Assembly: GCF_029223525.1 (NCBI RefSeq)
Contig: NZ_JARHTQ010000049.1
Coordinates: forward strand, 1-43,913
Direction: 5' to 3'
Length of the DNA stretch: 43,913 nucleotides
Origin: Streptantibioticus ferralitis
Lineage (GTDB): Bacteria; Actinomycetota; Actinomycetes; Streptomycetales; Streptomycetaceae
The notes below the pieces were generated by a model. That model saw nothing but the letters and a program-made list of their open reading frames with translations, had not been told where the DNA came from and did not search any database. The translations under genes were made by a program, and so were the position numbers. Numbering within the stretch: the stretch's first letter is position 1; every line of letters begins with the position of its first letter. Shown in pieces: positions 1 through 8,380 of this stretch.

Positions 1-81
1 AGCACCGTCAACGCCGCTGCCCAACACCGCAACCGACACGCCGTCAGCGTCCTCGATCAGGTGACTGCTCTTCGTGTCCAT
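1..81 (-). CDS. 5' end of a possible subtilase-like protein (runs off window)
   Basis: The ATG at 81-79 has an AAGGG ribosome site just upstream, and 27 codons are visible before the window edge. The visible part contains GVSVAVLGSGVDG, which resembles the first catalytic block of S8/subtilisin and mycosin-type peptidases (usual form AVxDSGVD). If that alignment is right, the usual catalytic Asp is Gly here, so this could be an inactive homologue or another protein. The call rests on one short motif and is tentative. Confidence 0.35.
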   Translation of the reverse strand, partial: MDTKSSHLIEDADGVSVAVLGSGVDGA

Positions 82-179
82 CTGGGGTCCCTTCTGATCG
101 GGTGCCCACCTGATTCATGACACTCCCCCCCCGAAGCTTTCTGATAAGGCCTGACATCTGCTCGCTTGCGGCGTTCGAT

Positions 180-356
180 TCAGCAGGGTGAGGCGCTTGG
201 CTCTGTCCCCGAGATCTGTGCCAGAACCCGAAACTCGTGGACACAATCAGCCAGGGCGGAGTAGACCATGGCCTGGGTGCCGGTAAGCGCGTCGGCTGCT
301 GATTCGATGAGTGCGTTGTCCGGTGGGGATTCCGTTTGGCGGGTGAGGGGCGACAT
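180..356 (-). CDS. Small orphan protein, 58 aa
   Basis: The ATG at 356-354 is preceded by a strong GGAGG site seven bases upstream. The 58-residue product begins MSPLTRQTESPP and ends TEPSASPC. No signal peptide, membrane segment or known domain is recognised. It lies about 100 bp upstream of the subtilase-like start and in the same direction, so the two may be co-transcribed. The central part is a plausible amphipathic helix. The function is unknown; a very short regulatory or precursor peptide is possible but unsupported. Confidence 0.4.
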   Translation of the reverse strand: MSPLTRQTESPPDNALIESAADALTGTQAMVYSALADCVHEFRVLAQISGTEPSASPC

Positions 357-535
357 GTTGGGGCCTCCACGAATGCGGGTCGGTGTGGGGTCCCCGGCCG
401 GGGCGCGGCGTCGGGCCGCGGGGTGCCGTCGGGTGCGTGCGCATCGCCATGTGTTCCCGTGCGGCGGCGTGAACCCCATGGAGCCGTGGAGTGCGCCGAC
501 AAGTCAAGCGGCTCGTCGCTGCTGGTCACGACGGT

Positions 536-632
536 CGCGACGGCTCCTCAGAAGCGCTCCTCACACCGCTCCTGAGGGCCGCTCCTGCAGGAGTGCCTGC
601 AGGAGTGCCTGCGGGAGGCGGGCTGCTCGTGA
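536..632. repeat. Cluster of GCTCCTG-type short repeats
   Basis: This stretch repeats the core (C)GCTCCTG/CTCCTGAG several times. It contains a perfect 12-bp palindrome at 582-593 and two tandem copies of a 12-mer (CTGCAGGAGTGC). It leads into the large hairpin at 634-695, which uses the same core word. No gene covers it convincingly. It may be a structured 3' region of the hydroxylase transcript or a protein-binding array. Confidence 0.5.
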
Positions 633-633
633 G

Positions 634-695
634 GACCGCTCCTGGCAGGTGCTCCTGGGAGGCGACGGGAGCAGGAGCACCTGCCAGGAGCGGTC
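634..695 (-). terminator. Hairpin with 24-bp perfect arms downstream of the FAD hydroxylase
   Basis: The left arm 634-657 and right arm 672-695 are perfect reverse complements around a 14-nt loop. The hairpin lies 57 bp beyond the stop codon of the minus-strand hydroxylase gene. It has no T-run, which is usual for actinobacterial terminators. Its length is well above that of an ordinary terminator. Confidence 0.65.
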
Positions 696-751
696 AGGGA
701 GCAGGTGCGCGTTTTGGAGGTTCCTTGAAATCCGCACTCCCGCTCTTCGTC

Positions 752-2371
752 TCAGTCGGTTGTGGGCTCAAGGGGCTTCACGTTGTTCTGGAGCTTCCTG
801 GCTTGCTGCGGGTGGTTTGGTGAGCCGAACCATCGCTGTGTGGCTGCGCGGAGGGCTTCCAGTTCGGCGGGGTCCGGGCGGGGTGAATCCGACGCCCAGG
901 CCACATAGCAGTCTGGGCGGAGCAGCAGGGCGGTGGCTGCGGGTGCGGTGGGTTGGGGTTGTGCGGTGATGATGCTTATCTGGTCACGTCGATCTGCCAG
1001 TGCCCTGGCGGCTGATGCGTCTTCGGTCAGGTCGAGCAGTAGTGGCCGTGCGCTTCTGGTGAGTTCTGCCAGTCGGACCGTCCCGGTGGGAGTGTGCAGT
1101 TCCAGGTCCGGTGCGAACCGGCCGACCGCTGGGTGGGGATCGGGAACGCCCATGTCGTAGCGGACGTCGGTGCCTGCGGTGAGGTCGGCTAGGTGTTGGA
1201 TGGTGTCCCGGTGGCCGAGCAGTTCGGTGAACAGTTCGCGCAGCGCGGTGACGTCGCTGCCCGGGGCGGTCAGCGCGGACTGTGCCTGGGCGTTCATGAC
1301 CATGCGACCGGCGGCCTGTCGGCGCTCGGTCTCGTAGCTGTCGAGTAGTCCGGGCGAGGCGCTGTCGCGTATCTGGGCGGCGAGTTTCCAGCCAAGGTTG
1401 ATCGCGTCCTGCAGGCCGAGGTTGAGCCCGGGGCCGCCGCCTGCGGTGTAGACGTGGGCGGCGTCGCCAACCAGGAACACCCGGCGGTCCCGGAATCGTT
1501 CGGCAACTCGGGTGTTGCCGCCGGTCAACCGGCGTAGCACGTGCGGCCCTTCGCCCGCAGGTGGACCGAGCGGCAGGTCGGCGTCGAGTATGCGGCGGAT
1601 GCTTGCCCGCAGCTCGTCGAGGCTCATGGGTTCCCCGGTCTCGGGCTGGTCCCACTCTGTGGTGCTGATCAACGGTGGGTGGCCGGGGAACGGTGCGTAG
1701 GAGAACCCCCCGTGCTCGGTGCGGTGGGGCAGGAACGGCAGGATCGTTCCGTAGCCGGGCACGTTCAGGGCGCCGGTCGCGGGGTCCACCCAGTGCGCCG
1801 GGACCGTGGCGTGCGCCGTCCGATTGGTCCTTCGGTCGTAGCTGACGCCGGGGAAACCGATCCCGGACAGCTTGCGCGTGGCGCTGTGCGCACCGTCCGC
1901 GCCGACGACGTAACGGGCCTGCAGCCGGTAGTCCCCGTCCGTACCGGCGACATCGACGGTGACGGCGTCGTCGTCCTGCGACACGCCGACGACCTGGTGT
2001 CCGCGCCGGATCTCCACGCCGAGTTCGGTGGCGCGTTCCTCCAGGACCTGCACGATGCGGCGCTGTGGCACGGGCAGGCTGTACAGCGGGCTGTCCTGCA
2101 GCAGGCTCAGGTCCAGGCCCATCGCGGCGAACATGAAGTAGGCGGAGTTCGGCTGCGGCGGCCCCGAGCTATCGCTGAGGCGCTTGTACAGTCCGCGGCG
2201 GTCGACCATTCTCACCACCTGCCCCAGCAGGCCGTTGGCTTTCGGCTCCTCGCTCGGCTCCAGCAGACGTTCCAGCACGATCGGCCGGATGCCGGCCAGG
2301 CTCAGTTCACAGGCGAGCATCAGCCCGTTCGGGCCGCCTCCGGCGATGATGACATCGGCGATCACAAGCAT
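752..2371 (-). CDS. FAD-dependent aromatic hydroxylase (rifampicin monooxygenase / polyketide hydroxylase type)
   Basis: The 539-residue protein is a class A flavoprotein monooxygenase. It has the FAD-binding GGGPNG near residues 11-16, the DG motif GADGAHS near 160 and the GD motif FLVGDAAH near 295, followed by GGGPGLNLGLQD. The C-terminal thioredoxin-like domain is typical of Rox, PgaE and MhpA relatives of about 500-550 residues. Such enzymes use NAD(P)H and oxygen to hydroxylate aromatic compounds, including antibiotics and phenols. The ATG at 2371 was chosen because AGAGGGGA sits just upstream and the FAD motif starts directly after it; an upstream ATG at 2446 would add 25 unrelated residues. 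It lies downstream of, and probably under the control of, the TetR gene, suggesting inducible detoxification or tailoring. The substrate cannot be read from sequence. Confidence 0.85.
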   Translation of the reverse strand: MLVIADVIIAGGGPNGLMLACELSLAGIRPIVLERLLEPSEEPKANGLLGQVVRMVDRRGLYKRLSDSSGPPQPNSAYFMFAAMGLDLSLLQDSPLYSLPVPQRRIVQVLEERATELGVEIRRGHQVVGVSQDDDAVTVDVAGTDGDYRLQARYVVGADGAHSATRKLSGIGFPGVSYDRRTNRTAHATVPAHWVDPATGALNVPGYGTILPFLPHRTEHGGFSYAPFPGHPPLISTTEWDQPETGEPMSLDELRASIRRILDADLPLGPPAGEGPHVLRRLTGGNTRVAERFRDRRVFLVGDAAHVYTAGGGPGLNLGLQDAINLGWKLAAQIRDSASPGLLDSYETERRQAAGRMVMNAQAQSALTAPGSDVTALRELFTELLGHRDTIQHLADLTAGTDVRYDMGVPDPHPAVGRFAPDLELHTPTGTVRLAELTRSARPLLLDLTEDASAARALADRRDQISIITAQPQPTAPAATALLLRPDCYVAWASDSPRPDPAELEALRAATQRWFGSPNHPQQARKLQNNVKPLEPTTD

Positions 2372-2473
2372 GTTCCCCTCTGCGTAGGTCCGTTCAGGCG
2401 GAAAAGGGCAGGACAAACAGACCCGGCGACAACCGGGTGGGATCAATGGGGTTGGTTGGTTCGTGCGGGTTGC

Positions 2474-3112
2474 CTACGGGACGGGAAGTCCCGCGGTGAG
2501 CTGGCCGAACACCTCGATCAACACCGGTACGACAGGGGTCGGGAAATCGGCCCGCAGACAGTGCTCCACGGCCACCGCGCTGCCCGCGCTGACCACCGCG
2601 GCGACCAGCTTGGGATACACGTCATGTGCCGCATCGGTGCCGGTGCGCTCGGCGATCGCCTTGGCCAGCTCGTCCTGTGCGGCCGCGTTCGCCTTGACGA
2701 TCTCACCCTGCAGCGCCGGTTCGGCCAACATGAGCCGGAGCCCGTCCCTCCAGCGTTGGTCGCGTGTCGGGTCCCCACCTGCTGCGTCTCCCGGCGGCGC
2801 GAACTGGGTCTGCACGGCTTGGACGATCGAATCCCACATGGGCTCGGTGGCCGGCCGGGCGCGCAGCTCGTCGGCGATCCGCAGCATGCGCTCCAGGTGG
2901 CTGGCGGCGATCGCCTCGGCCTTGCTGGTGAAGTAGTTGCGGAAGGTGCGTACGGATACGTTCGCTGCGGCGGCGATGTCTTCCACCGTCACGTTGTCCC
3001 ACCCGTGCTCGACGCACAGGCGGATCGTGGCCTGGCTCAGCGCGACACGGGTCTCTCGCTTCTTGCGCTCTCGCAGCCCGAGGTGAGCGTGAGCATCGTC
3101 TCCCAGCGTCAT
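2474..3112 (-). CDS. TetR-family transcriptional regulator
   Basis: The 212-residue protein has a TetR N-terminal HTH at about residues 16-65 (ALSQATIRLCVEHG, then NVTVEDIAAAANVSVRTFRN and YFTSKAEAI). A variable helical ligand-binding domain follows. It is transcribed toward the FAD hydroxylase with a 102-bp gap, so it probably autoregulates and controls the hydroxylase in response to a small aromatic ligand. An inverted repeat sits about 15 bp upstream of its start and is a good operator candidate. Confidence 0.85.
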   Translation of the reverse strand: MTLGDDAHAHLGLRERKKRETRVALSQATIRLCVEHGWDNVTVEDIAAAANVSVRTFRNYFTSKAEAIAASHLERMLRIADELRARPATEPMWDSIVQAVQTQFAPPGDAAGGDPTRDQRWRDGLRLMLAEPALQGEIVKANAAAQDELAKAIAERTGTDAAHDVYPKLVAAVVSAGSAVAVEHCLRADFPTPVVPVLIEVFGQLTAGLPVP

Positions 3113-3126
3113 GCCGCCACGCTAGC

Positions 3127-3151
3127 AAATCTTGCCGAAAAGGCAAGGTTT
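3127..3151. promoter_or_regulatory. Inverted repeat, likely TetR operator
   Basis: The sequence contains CTTGCC (3131-3136), five spacer bases and GGCAAG (3142-3147). The symmetry extends through AAA/TTT at the outer ends after one mismatch. It lies immediately upstream of the TetR start at 3112, where an autoregulatory operator would be expected, and probably overlaps the promoter of the tetR-hydroxylase unit. Confidence 0.6.
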
Positions 3152-3362
3152 CCGGTGCGGCAAAAATTTACGGGAGGTGGGCCGCGAACAAGGCAGGCTC
3201 ATCCCGCGCGCCGAGGAGGATGAAGTAAAGGTGGGGGGATCGGCTGAGCGTGTTTGGTCAACCCCTGAGTAGCCGGTGGGGAATCACATAGCGCCAATAG
3301 CGTGGGCATCGAGTTGGGCGGGCACTTGGCGTGGGTTTCCCGGGAGGCCCGTGGGGTGTGAC

Positions 3363-3408
3363 GGGTGAGCCCCGTCATGTCCGGCGATCCACTGACGGGG
3401 GCTCACCC
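3363..3408 (-). terminator. Terminator hairpin downstream of the sigma-like gene
   Basis: Arms 3363-3377 and 3393-3408 pair over 15 bp with one bulged C around a 15-nt loop. The hairpin follows the stop of the minus-strand gene ending at 3431 and insulates the integration module from the tetR unit. Confidence 0.6.
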
Positions 3409-3430
3409 TTGTATGGACGTTTCCCTGCGA

Positions 3431-4222
3431 TCAGTGCCAGCCCGTCATCCCTGATTCCTGCGGCGGAACGTGGGAGCGCTGGCGCAGGACATCGACCAGA
3501 GTCTTCTCGGCGGCTGCTCGCTGCCGGAAGATCGTGCGTCGGCTGACGCCCCGCTCGGCGGCGATCGCTTCGACCGGGGTCTGGTCGAGGCGGGTACGAG
3601 CGATCAGATCGGCATCGTCGGGCGCGATCACCTGGTTGCGGACGGCCTGCCACAACACCGTGTACTCATCGGCGGTTGACGCCGCCGGGGCCGCGGCGAC
3701 GGGCGGCGTATCGGTGGTGACCTCCCGGCCGTCGCGGGTGTCCTGGCGTCTTTGGGCGGCTCGGATCAGACGGTGCGCGGCGCGGTCGGCCGCGCGGATC
3801 AGACGGCGGTTCAGCAGCGGGTCGGCCGGGTCGAGTTGGGCGAGTTCGGTCCACAGCCCCGCGAGAGCTTCCTGCTCAACCTCGCATGAATCGAGGTGTG
3901 GTAGGCGCGGCAGCCGGGCCAGCGTGTGGCGCAACCCCGGCACGGCGAACCCGGCCACCACGGTCGTCCACGGCTCGCCCTCGCGACGGGCGCGGAAGGC
4001 GGTCTCACTCCAGACCCGCTCGCGCGTCTGCGGCCTGCAGGAGGGGTGGGCGAGCCGGTCGCGCACCTCGTCGACCGGCAGCAGCTGGTCGCTGGGACGG
4101 CCGGTGAGCAGCGCGGCGGGAAGGGCCACCGGCCGAATCCCGCGCGCCAGGGACAAGAACGCGGCATCCAAGGCGGCCAGCGGGGACCGGGCGGACAAAA
4201 CGGAGGAGGTGGTGCGGTTCAT
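3431..4222 (-). CDS. Sigma-70 region-4-like DNA-binding protein of an integrative element
   Basis: The 263-residue protein has no recognisable core sigma regions. Its C-terminus, about residues 205-250, is a sigma-region-4/LuxR-like HTH (DDADLIARTRLD, then AAERGVSRRTIFRQR). The N-terminal half is rich in Leu, Arg and Ala and unassigned. Proteins of this form sit near excisionase and integrase genes in actinomycete integrative elements. The ATG at 4222 follows AGGAG; no credible coding continues upstream. It diverges from the HTH-integrase pair, which suggests control of that module, but this is inference. Confidence 0.6.
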   Translation of the reverse strand: MNRTTSSVLSARSPLAALDAAFLSLARGIRPVALPAALLTGRPSDQLLPVDEVRDRLAHPSCRPQTRERVWSETAFRARREGEPWTTVVAGFAVPGLRHTLARLPRLPHLDSCEVEQEALAGLWTELAQLDPADPLLNRRLIRAADRAAHRLIRAAQRRQDTRDGREVTTDTPPVAAAPAASTADEYTVLWQAVRNQVIAPDDADLIARTRLDQTPVEAIAAERGVSRRTIFRQRAAAEKTLVDVLRQRSHVPPQESGMTGWH

Positions 4223-5061
4223 CGGGCGACTCCTGATGAGAGCGGCGGAATGCGGACAGCCGCCATCCCGCCAGGCGCCCCTGCCACCACCGCGCCGTCC
4301 GCCGACGCCCTCCCAGCCCCCCGCGAGCCACCAGCCCGCCATCAGCCGGCCACGCCGACCGGCTCGCCGGTGCCGAATCCGCCGACGACCAGCACAGACA
4401 CGGCAGCTGCGCCGAACAGGTGGAGCGCGGAGAAAAATCTTGAAGGAGATTCCTGGCATCCCCGCCAGGCGAGCGATGACGTGATCGCACGGCACGCGAC
4501 TGGCGATAAAACCGCTGAACTGCACGTTCTCCCGCCTGAAGAGGCGTGGAGCTGCCTCAGGGCGGCGCCACGGGCGACCGCGTAGTCACCCGCATCAGGA
4601 AACGCGAGGGTGGCACTGAAGGGCCCCGATTTGTCCATAGAAGGCGTCAGTACGAGGCAACAGGGCGCACCCGGCGCACATCTGTCATGACCCTCACCCC
4701 CGCCCCGCTACCGCTGGGCGGCATCGCATCCACCTGGACACGATCTGCCAACCCCATACCGGCCATCGCGCCCTATCCCGCCGACCCCATTGCAACGCCA
4801 ACAAGCCCAACACCATCCGCGTCACCTGGCGGCCCACACTGCCCCGCTCGGCCGGAACCTCCAACCCGCCAGGCCGCGGCCCCGGGACGCCGTGGTGTGT
4901 CCGTCACGTATCTCCATTGACCTGGGACAACAACCGCTTGACGAACCGACCGAAGTGGAGCGTCCATGGTCGTCGCCCGGTGCGGCAGCCCTGCTACCCC
5001 GCGCTGTCTTTGGTTCGGATCGATACAGGAGACCCATGAACCGATCCGGGACGGTGCGCGC
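4223..5061. other. Intergenic region between sigma-like gene and HTH gene, no gene recognised
   Basis: Open frames exist on both strands, but none has a convincing ribosome site or recognisable domain. A TTGACC word at about 4917 could be part of a promoter for the downstream genes. No tRNA, strong hairpin or repeated att-like sequence was seen. Confidence 0.4.
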
Positions 5062-5244
5062 ATGACACGTGGTGGAAGCAACCGGCTGCTGACCCCGGCA
5101 GAGGTCGCCGAGTGGCTCAGGGTCAGTGAGACCACCGTCAGGAACAGGTACCGCGCCTGGGGGATCAAACCCCAGAAGGTCGGGCGCCTCCTGCGGTTCC
5201 GCGAGCGCGACATCGCGAACTACCTGGACGAGCACTACGGGTGA
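5062..5244 (+). CDS. Excisionase-like helix-turn-helix protein
   Basis: The 60-residue product is almost entirely a winged HTH of the MerR/excisionase (HTH_17, AlpA-like) type: LLTPAEVAEWLRVSETTVRN, then GRLLRFRERDIANYLDEH. Such proteins bend att-site DNA and direct the adjacent integrase toward excision, or act as local regulators. It ends 37 bp before the integrase start and is probably co-transcribed with it. An upstream ATG at 4966 has a better GGAG site and would add 32 residues of no recognised domain, so the start is uncertain. Confidence 0.75.
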   Translation: MTRGGSNRLLTPAEVAEWLRVSETTVRNRYRAWGIKPQKVGRLLRFRERDIANYLDEHYG

Positions 5245-5281
5245 GACCGAGCGCCCGCAGTGAGGAAAGGAGTCAGGCTCG

Positions 5282-6592
5282 ATGCCCACCGTCTACCAAA
5301 AATGCAAAAGCGACAAGCGCAGCGTCAACTACCCCTGCGAGAAGCCCCGATGCGGACATCCGTGGACAGTCCGCTACCGAGAGCCCGGCGGTGCCGGAGC
5401 GCCGGAACGCCAGCGAAGCTTCGAAAAGAAGTCCCAAGCCGACGCATACGCCGAAAAGCTGCAGCACGACAAGTACGAGGGCCTCTACCTCGACCCCAAG
5501 CGCGGAGAGATCACCCTGCGCGCCTACGCCGCCGAGTGGCTGGATCGCCAGATCATCAGCGACTCCACGTACCGCAACTACGAGAGCTTCCTGCGGATCC
5601 ACCTGATCCCCCGCCTCGGCGCCAAGACGATCGCAGGTGTGGAGCGAAAGGACATCGACGCTTTCGTCGCGGCGCTGGGCCGCAAGCTCGCCGCGAGTAC
5701 CGTGTGCGACCGCATGAAAATGGTCACCAGCCTCTTCCAGACCGCCATCAAGGAGAAGAGGCGGGCGGACGACCCCACCGAGGGAGTCAAACTGCCCCGC
5801 AACGCAACTCACGCGGTCGACGAGGACGAGATCCCCACCCTGCACGAGGTCGATCTCATCGCCAAGCAGATCTCACCTCAGTACCGGCTGACCGTGTACT
5901 TGCAAGCCGGGGCGGGACTGCGCATCAGCGAGACACTGGCCTTCACCACCGACTGCCGCCGGACCGACTTCCTGCGCCTGCGCCGACAAGTCAGCTCCAA
6001 GGCACACCGCGACGACTGCGAGACCCGCTTCATCCCCCTCAAGCACCGAGCCGAGGGGGAGTACCGGGACATCCCCCTGCCCGCTTTCCTCGCCCAGGAG
6101 ATCGACGCGCACCTACGCGAGTGGGGCACGGCGACCGCGGCGGGCCAGGAGGTCCTGTTCGCACCACGCGACCGGGGCAAGGGCACCATGCCCACGGCCA
6201 CGACCTACGCCTACCACTTCCGCAAGGCGCTCAACGACGCGGGCATCGTCAAAGCGGACGGGAGGCCGAAGTACACCCCGCACTGCCTGCGCCACTTCTT
6301 CGCCTCGACCGCCCTCGCCCACGGCATCCCGATCCACGAGGTCTCCCGCTGGCTCGGCCACAGATCCATCAAGACCACGGTCGACGTCTACGGGCACCTC
6401 GTTCCCGCCTCCTGGGACCGCTGCCGGACCGTCATGCAGCTGGCCTTGCGGCCTGGGGCACCCACGTCAGAGCAAGTCGAGGCCGATGCCGGACCGGTTT
6501 TGGACGGGCGCTCGCGCGGTGCCGTTCCAAATGCTGGATGGTGGCTCCCGGCGGGCGGTTTCCGCGGTCATAGCTGCTTCTTCCACCTCTAG
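5282..6592 (+). CDS. int: Tyrosine site-specific integrase (copy 1, catalytic residues intact)
   Basis: The 436-residue protein has an N-terminal zinc-ribbon-like segment (YPCEKPRCGHPWTVRYRE), a core-binding domain (about 70-170) and a phage-type catalytic domain. The catalytic set is present: Arg in GAGLRISE, His and Arg in HCLRHFF (codons 6281-6283 and 6290-6292), His in WLGHRSIKTT and the nucleophile Tyr in VDVYGHL. It would integrate and excise a mobile element with the upstream excisionase. The last ~45 residues after LRPG are unlike the family and may be read-through into flanking DNA. A second copy at 28495 shares almost every block, so the two are clear paralogues. Confidence 0.92.
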   Translation: MPTVYQKCKSDKRSVNYPCEKPRCGHPWTVRYREPGGAGAPERQRSFEKKSQADAYAEKLQHDKYEGLYLDPKRGEITLRAYAAEWLDRQIISDSTYRNYESFLRIHLIPRLGAKTIAGVERKDIDAFVAALGRKLAASTVCDRMKMVTSLFQTAIKEKRRADDPTEGVKLPRNATHAVDEDEIPTLHEVDLIAKQISPQYRLTVYLQAGAGLRISETLAFTTDCRRTDFLRLRRQVSSKAHRDDCETRFIPLKHRAEGEYRDIPLPAFLAQEIDAHLREWGTATAAGQEVLFAPRDRGKGTMPTATTYAYHFRKALNDAGIVKADGRPKYTPHCLRHFFASTALAHGIPIHEVSRWLGHRSIKTTVDVYGHLVPASWDRCRTVMQLALRPGAPTSEQVEADAGPVLDGRSRGAVPNAGWWLPAGGFRGHSCFFHL

Positions 6593-6920
6593 TGCCGGTC
6601 GGCTGTCTCTTGGTTTGATGAACTCGCGGTCAGGGGTGGATTTATGTCGATATTAGTGATCTCGGGCTGCTGTGTTGTCCCTGGTCTGTTGAAGTCGGCG
6701 TCGTACTGCGCGGTAGAACCTCTTGAGAGGGCGGGTCCGGTGGGAGCTGTGGAATGGGCCTGCCTCACTGGGCAGGCGGCACGCCCGCCGCCGGCATCGC
6801 CCTGCCCGGCCGCTGCGTGGTGATGCCCGGCAGGCCGGCAAATGCCGAACCGGACAGTCGAGACGTCAGTCATTCGATGGGCCAGACCCACCAGCGGCGG
6901 CACCGCGAACATCATCACTG
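6593..6920. other. Region downstream of integrase 1, no gene recognised
   Basis: This stretch is more AT-rich at its start (about 6593-6720) than its surroundings. It holds no tRNA gene or convincing coding frame. It is where an attachment site would often lie, but no matching repeat was found elsewhere in the window. Confidence 0.35.
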
Positions 6921-7583
6921 TCAGTCGAGAAAGGTAACCGTCTCGTTGAGTGGGGCTCGGGCCACGCGGACGCAGGGTCTGACCGGGTCCGCATGGCCCA
7001 CCGACATGCCGCAGAAGAGCATGAGGGACTCGGAGGGTGACACGATCTCCGCGACGGTCCCGTGGTACACCGACCATGCCATCTGCGGGCAGCTGTGCAG
7101 TCCTTCGGCCCGCAGCAGCAGCATGATGGTCTGCATATACATGCCGACATCGGCCCATTGGGCCGGTCCCATGTCCCGGTCGATGTAGCAGAAGAGGGCG
7201 GCGGGCGCGCCGAAGCAGCTCCAGTTCGCGGTGACCGCTTTGTGTCGTGCGGTTCTGTCCTCGCGTGGAATGCCGAGCGCGGTGTACCGCTGCTCGGCGG
7301 CGGCCCACCGTCGTTCCTGATAGGGGGATTTGAGGTTGGGCGGGTACATGTCGTACTCGGGTTTGTCTCCGGGGTCTCCCGCGGACGCACGTGCGACGGC
7401 GCGTTTCTTGAGTTCGTCCAGCCGCTCACCGGTCAGCACATAGGTGTGCCACGGCTGAAGGTTTGCACCGGACGGTGCCCTGGACGCGGCCGAGAGCACC
7501 CGCTCAAGTACCTCCTTCGGCACGTGATCACGGGTGAACCCCCGCACCGCTCGGCGAGTGTCCACCGCCTCATAGACGTCCAA
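6921..7583 (-). CDS. Nitroreductase-family flavoenzyme
   Basis: The 220-residue FMN oxidoreductase belongs to the nitroreductase superfamily. It begins (TTG)DVYEAVDTRRAVRGF, the usual start with the FMN-phosphate-binding Arg residues. SGANLQPWH near residue 40 and the GMSVGHAD region near the C-terminus are also typical. These enzymes reduce nitro groups, quinones or imines, or oxidise dihydro-heteroaromatics, with NAD(P)H/FMN. The TTG at 7583 fits the conserved start and lies nine bases after AGGAGG. It is a separate minus-strand unit, since a strong hairpin precedes it. A role in late oxidation or reduction of the heterocycle is possible. Confidence 0.8.
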   Translation of the reverse strand: MDVYEAVDTRRAVRGFTRDHVPKEVLERVLSAASRAPSGANLQPWHTYVLTGERLDELKKRAVARASAGDPGDKPEYDMYPPNLKSPYQERRWAAAEQRYTALGIPREDRTARHKAVTANWSCFGAPAALFCYIDRDMGPAQWADVGMYMQTIMLLLRAEGLHSCPQMAWSVYHGTVAEIVSPSESLMLFCGMSVGHADPVRPCVRVARAPLNETVTFLD

Positions 7584-7710
7584 CAGCCAGATCCTCCTGC
7601 ATCGCCTCACCGTTTCGCGGTCGCCCCTTGTACTGGGCGCCCATACTTATGAACGGTTCGGAACGGGGAGAGGTGACTGATGGGCACCGCGATCGAGTCA
7701 CGAGATGCGG

Positions 7711-7740
7711 CCCGGCCGGTGGCGGGTGGCCCCGGCCGGG
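7711..7740 (-). terminator. Terminator hairpin after the flavin reductase
   Basis: Perfect 9-bp arms 7711-7719 and 7732-7740 (CCCGGCCGG) enclose a 12-nt loop, 26 bp beyond the stop of the minus-strand flavin reductase. It separates the thioesterase-to-reductase operon from the nitroreductase gene. Confidence 0.55.
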
Positions 7741-7765
7741 CGTCACGTGTGCGGGTGGGGTGGCC

Positions 7766-8377
7766 TCATCCGTCGACGATGTAGCGGTCCAGGGTGCGGA
7801 CGTAGTCCGCGGCACCCATGCGGCCGACCGACCCCAGCCGATCGAGGTCGAGGTGGAAGTCGGTTTCGTGGATCAGCTCTTCGTCCGCGGCGAGGTGGGC
7901 GACTTCCCCGATGACGACGAAGTGGTCTCCGACCGGCACCACCGCGGACGTCCGGCATTCGAAGGCGATGGGGGAACCGTCGATGCGTGGCGAGCGGACC
8001 CTCCGCCCGGGCAGCGGCCGCAGGCCGGCCAGCTCGTACTCCGACTCGCCGTGCGGCAGGGGCTTCGCTGAGGCGGTGGCGGCCTCGGCGTGTTTCTCGA
8101 TCAGGACGTTGACGGTGAACTCCCCCGTGCCTCCTTCGGCCGGCACCCGGGCGTTGCGGCAGGAGTCCTTCTCCGTGCCGTCGGCCCGCCGACCCGCGCA
8201 GAAGAGCAAGGCCATCGGGGAGTACCCCACCGCCGTGTAGTAGGAGAAGGGCGCCAGGTTGACCGATCCGCTCGGGGAGACCGTGCTCACCATGGCGATT
8301 GGCCGGGGGACCACACTCCACAACAACAGCCGCTCGCGCTGTCGTGTGGTCATGTCCGCTACGTCGATGTCCAGCAT
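7766..8377 (-). CDS. NAD(P)H:flavin reductase-like protein
   Basis: The 203-residue protein has a flavin-reductase-like FMN-binding domain with an N-terminal segment (VVPRPIAMVSTVSPSGSVNL, then APFSYYTAVGYSP) typical of the flavin-reductase/DIM6 family. Such proteins supply reduced flavin to two-component monooxygenases or halogenases, or act as flavoproteins themselves. Its start follows the MbtH stop by three bases, so the genes are translationally linked. With a tryptophan halogenase and a luciferase-like monooxygenase in the same cluster, it may be the flavin donor for one of them. Confidence 0.8.
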   Translation of the reverse strand: MLDIDVADMTTRQRERLLLWSVVPRPIAMVSTVSPSGSVNLAPFSYYTAVGYSPMALLFCAGRRADGTEKDSCRNARVPAEGGTGEFTVNVLIEKHAEAATASAKPLPHGESEYELAGLRPLPGRRVRSPRIDGSPIAFECRTSAVVPVGDHFVVIGEVAHLAADEELIHETDFHLDLDRLGSVGRMGAADYVRTLDRYIVDG

Positions 8378-8380
8378 GGA

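Noticed and set aside
4546-4920. A 124-codon plus-strand frame in the gap before the excisionase-like gene
   Set aside because: It is Pro/Thr-rich with no ribosome site or domain, and overlapping frames are equally open.
6593-6920. A search for attL/attR repeats matching the region after integrase 2
   Set aside because: No direct repeat longer than short GC words was visible between the two integrase 3' flanks.
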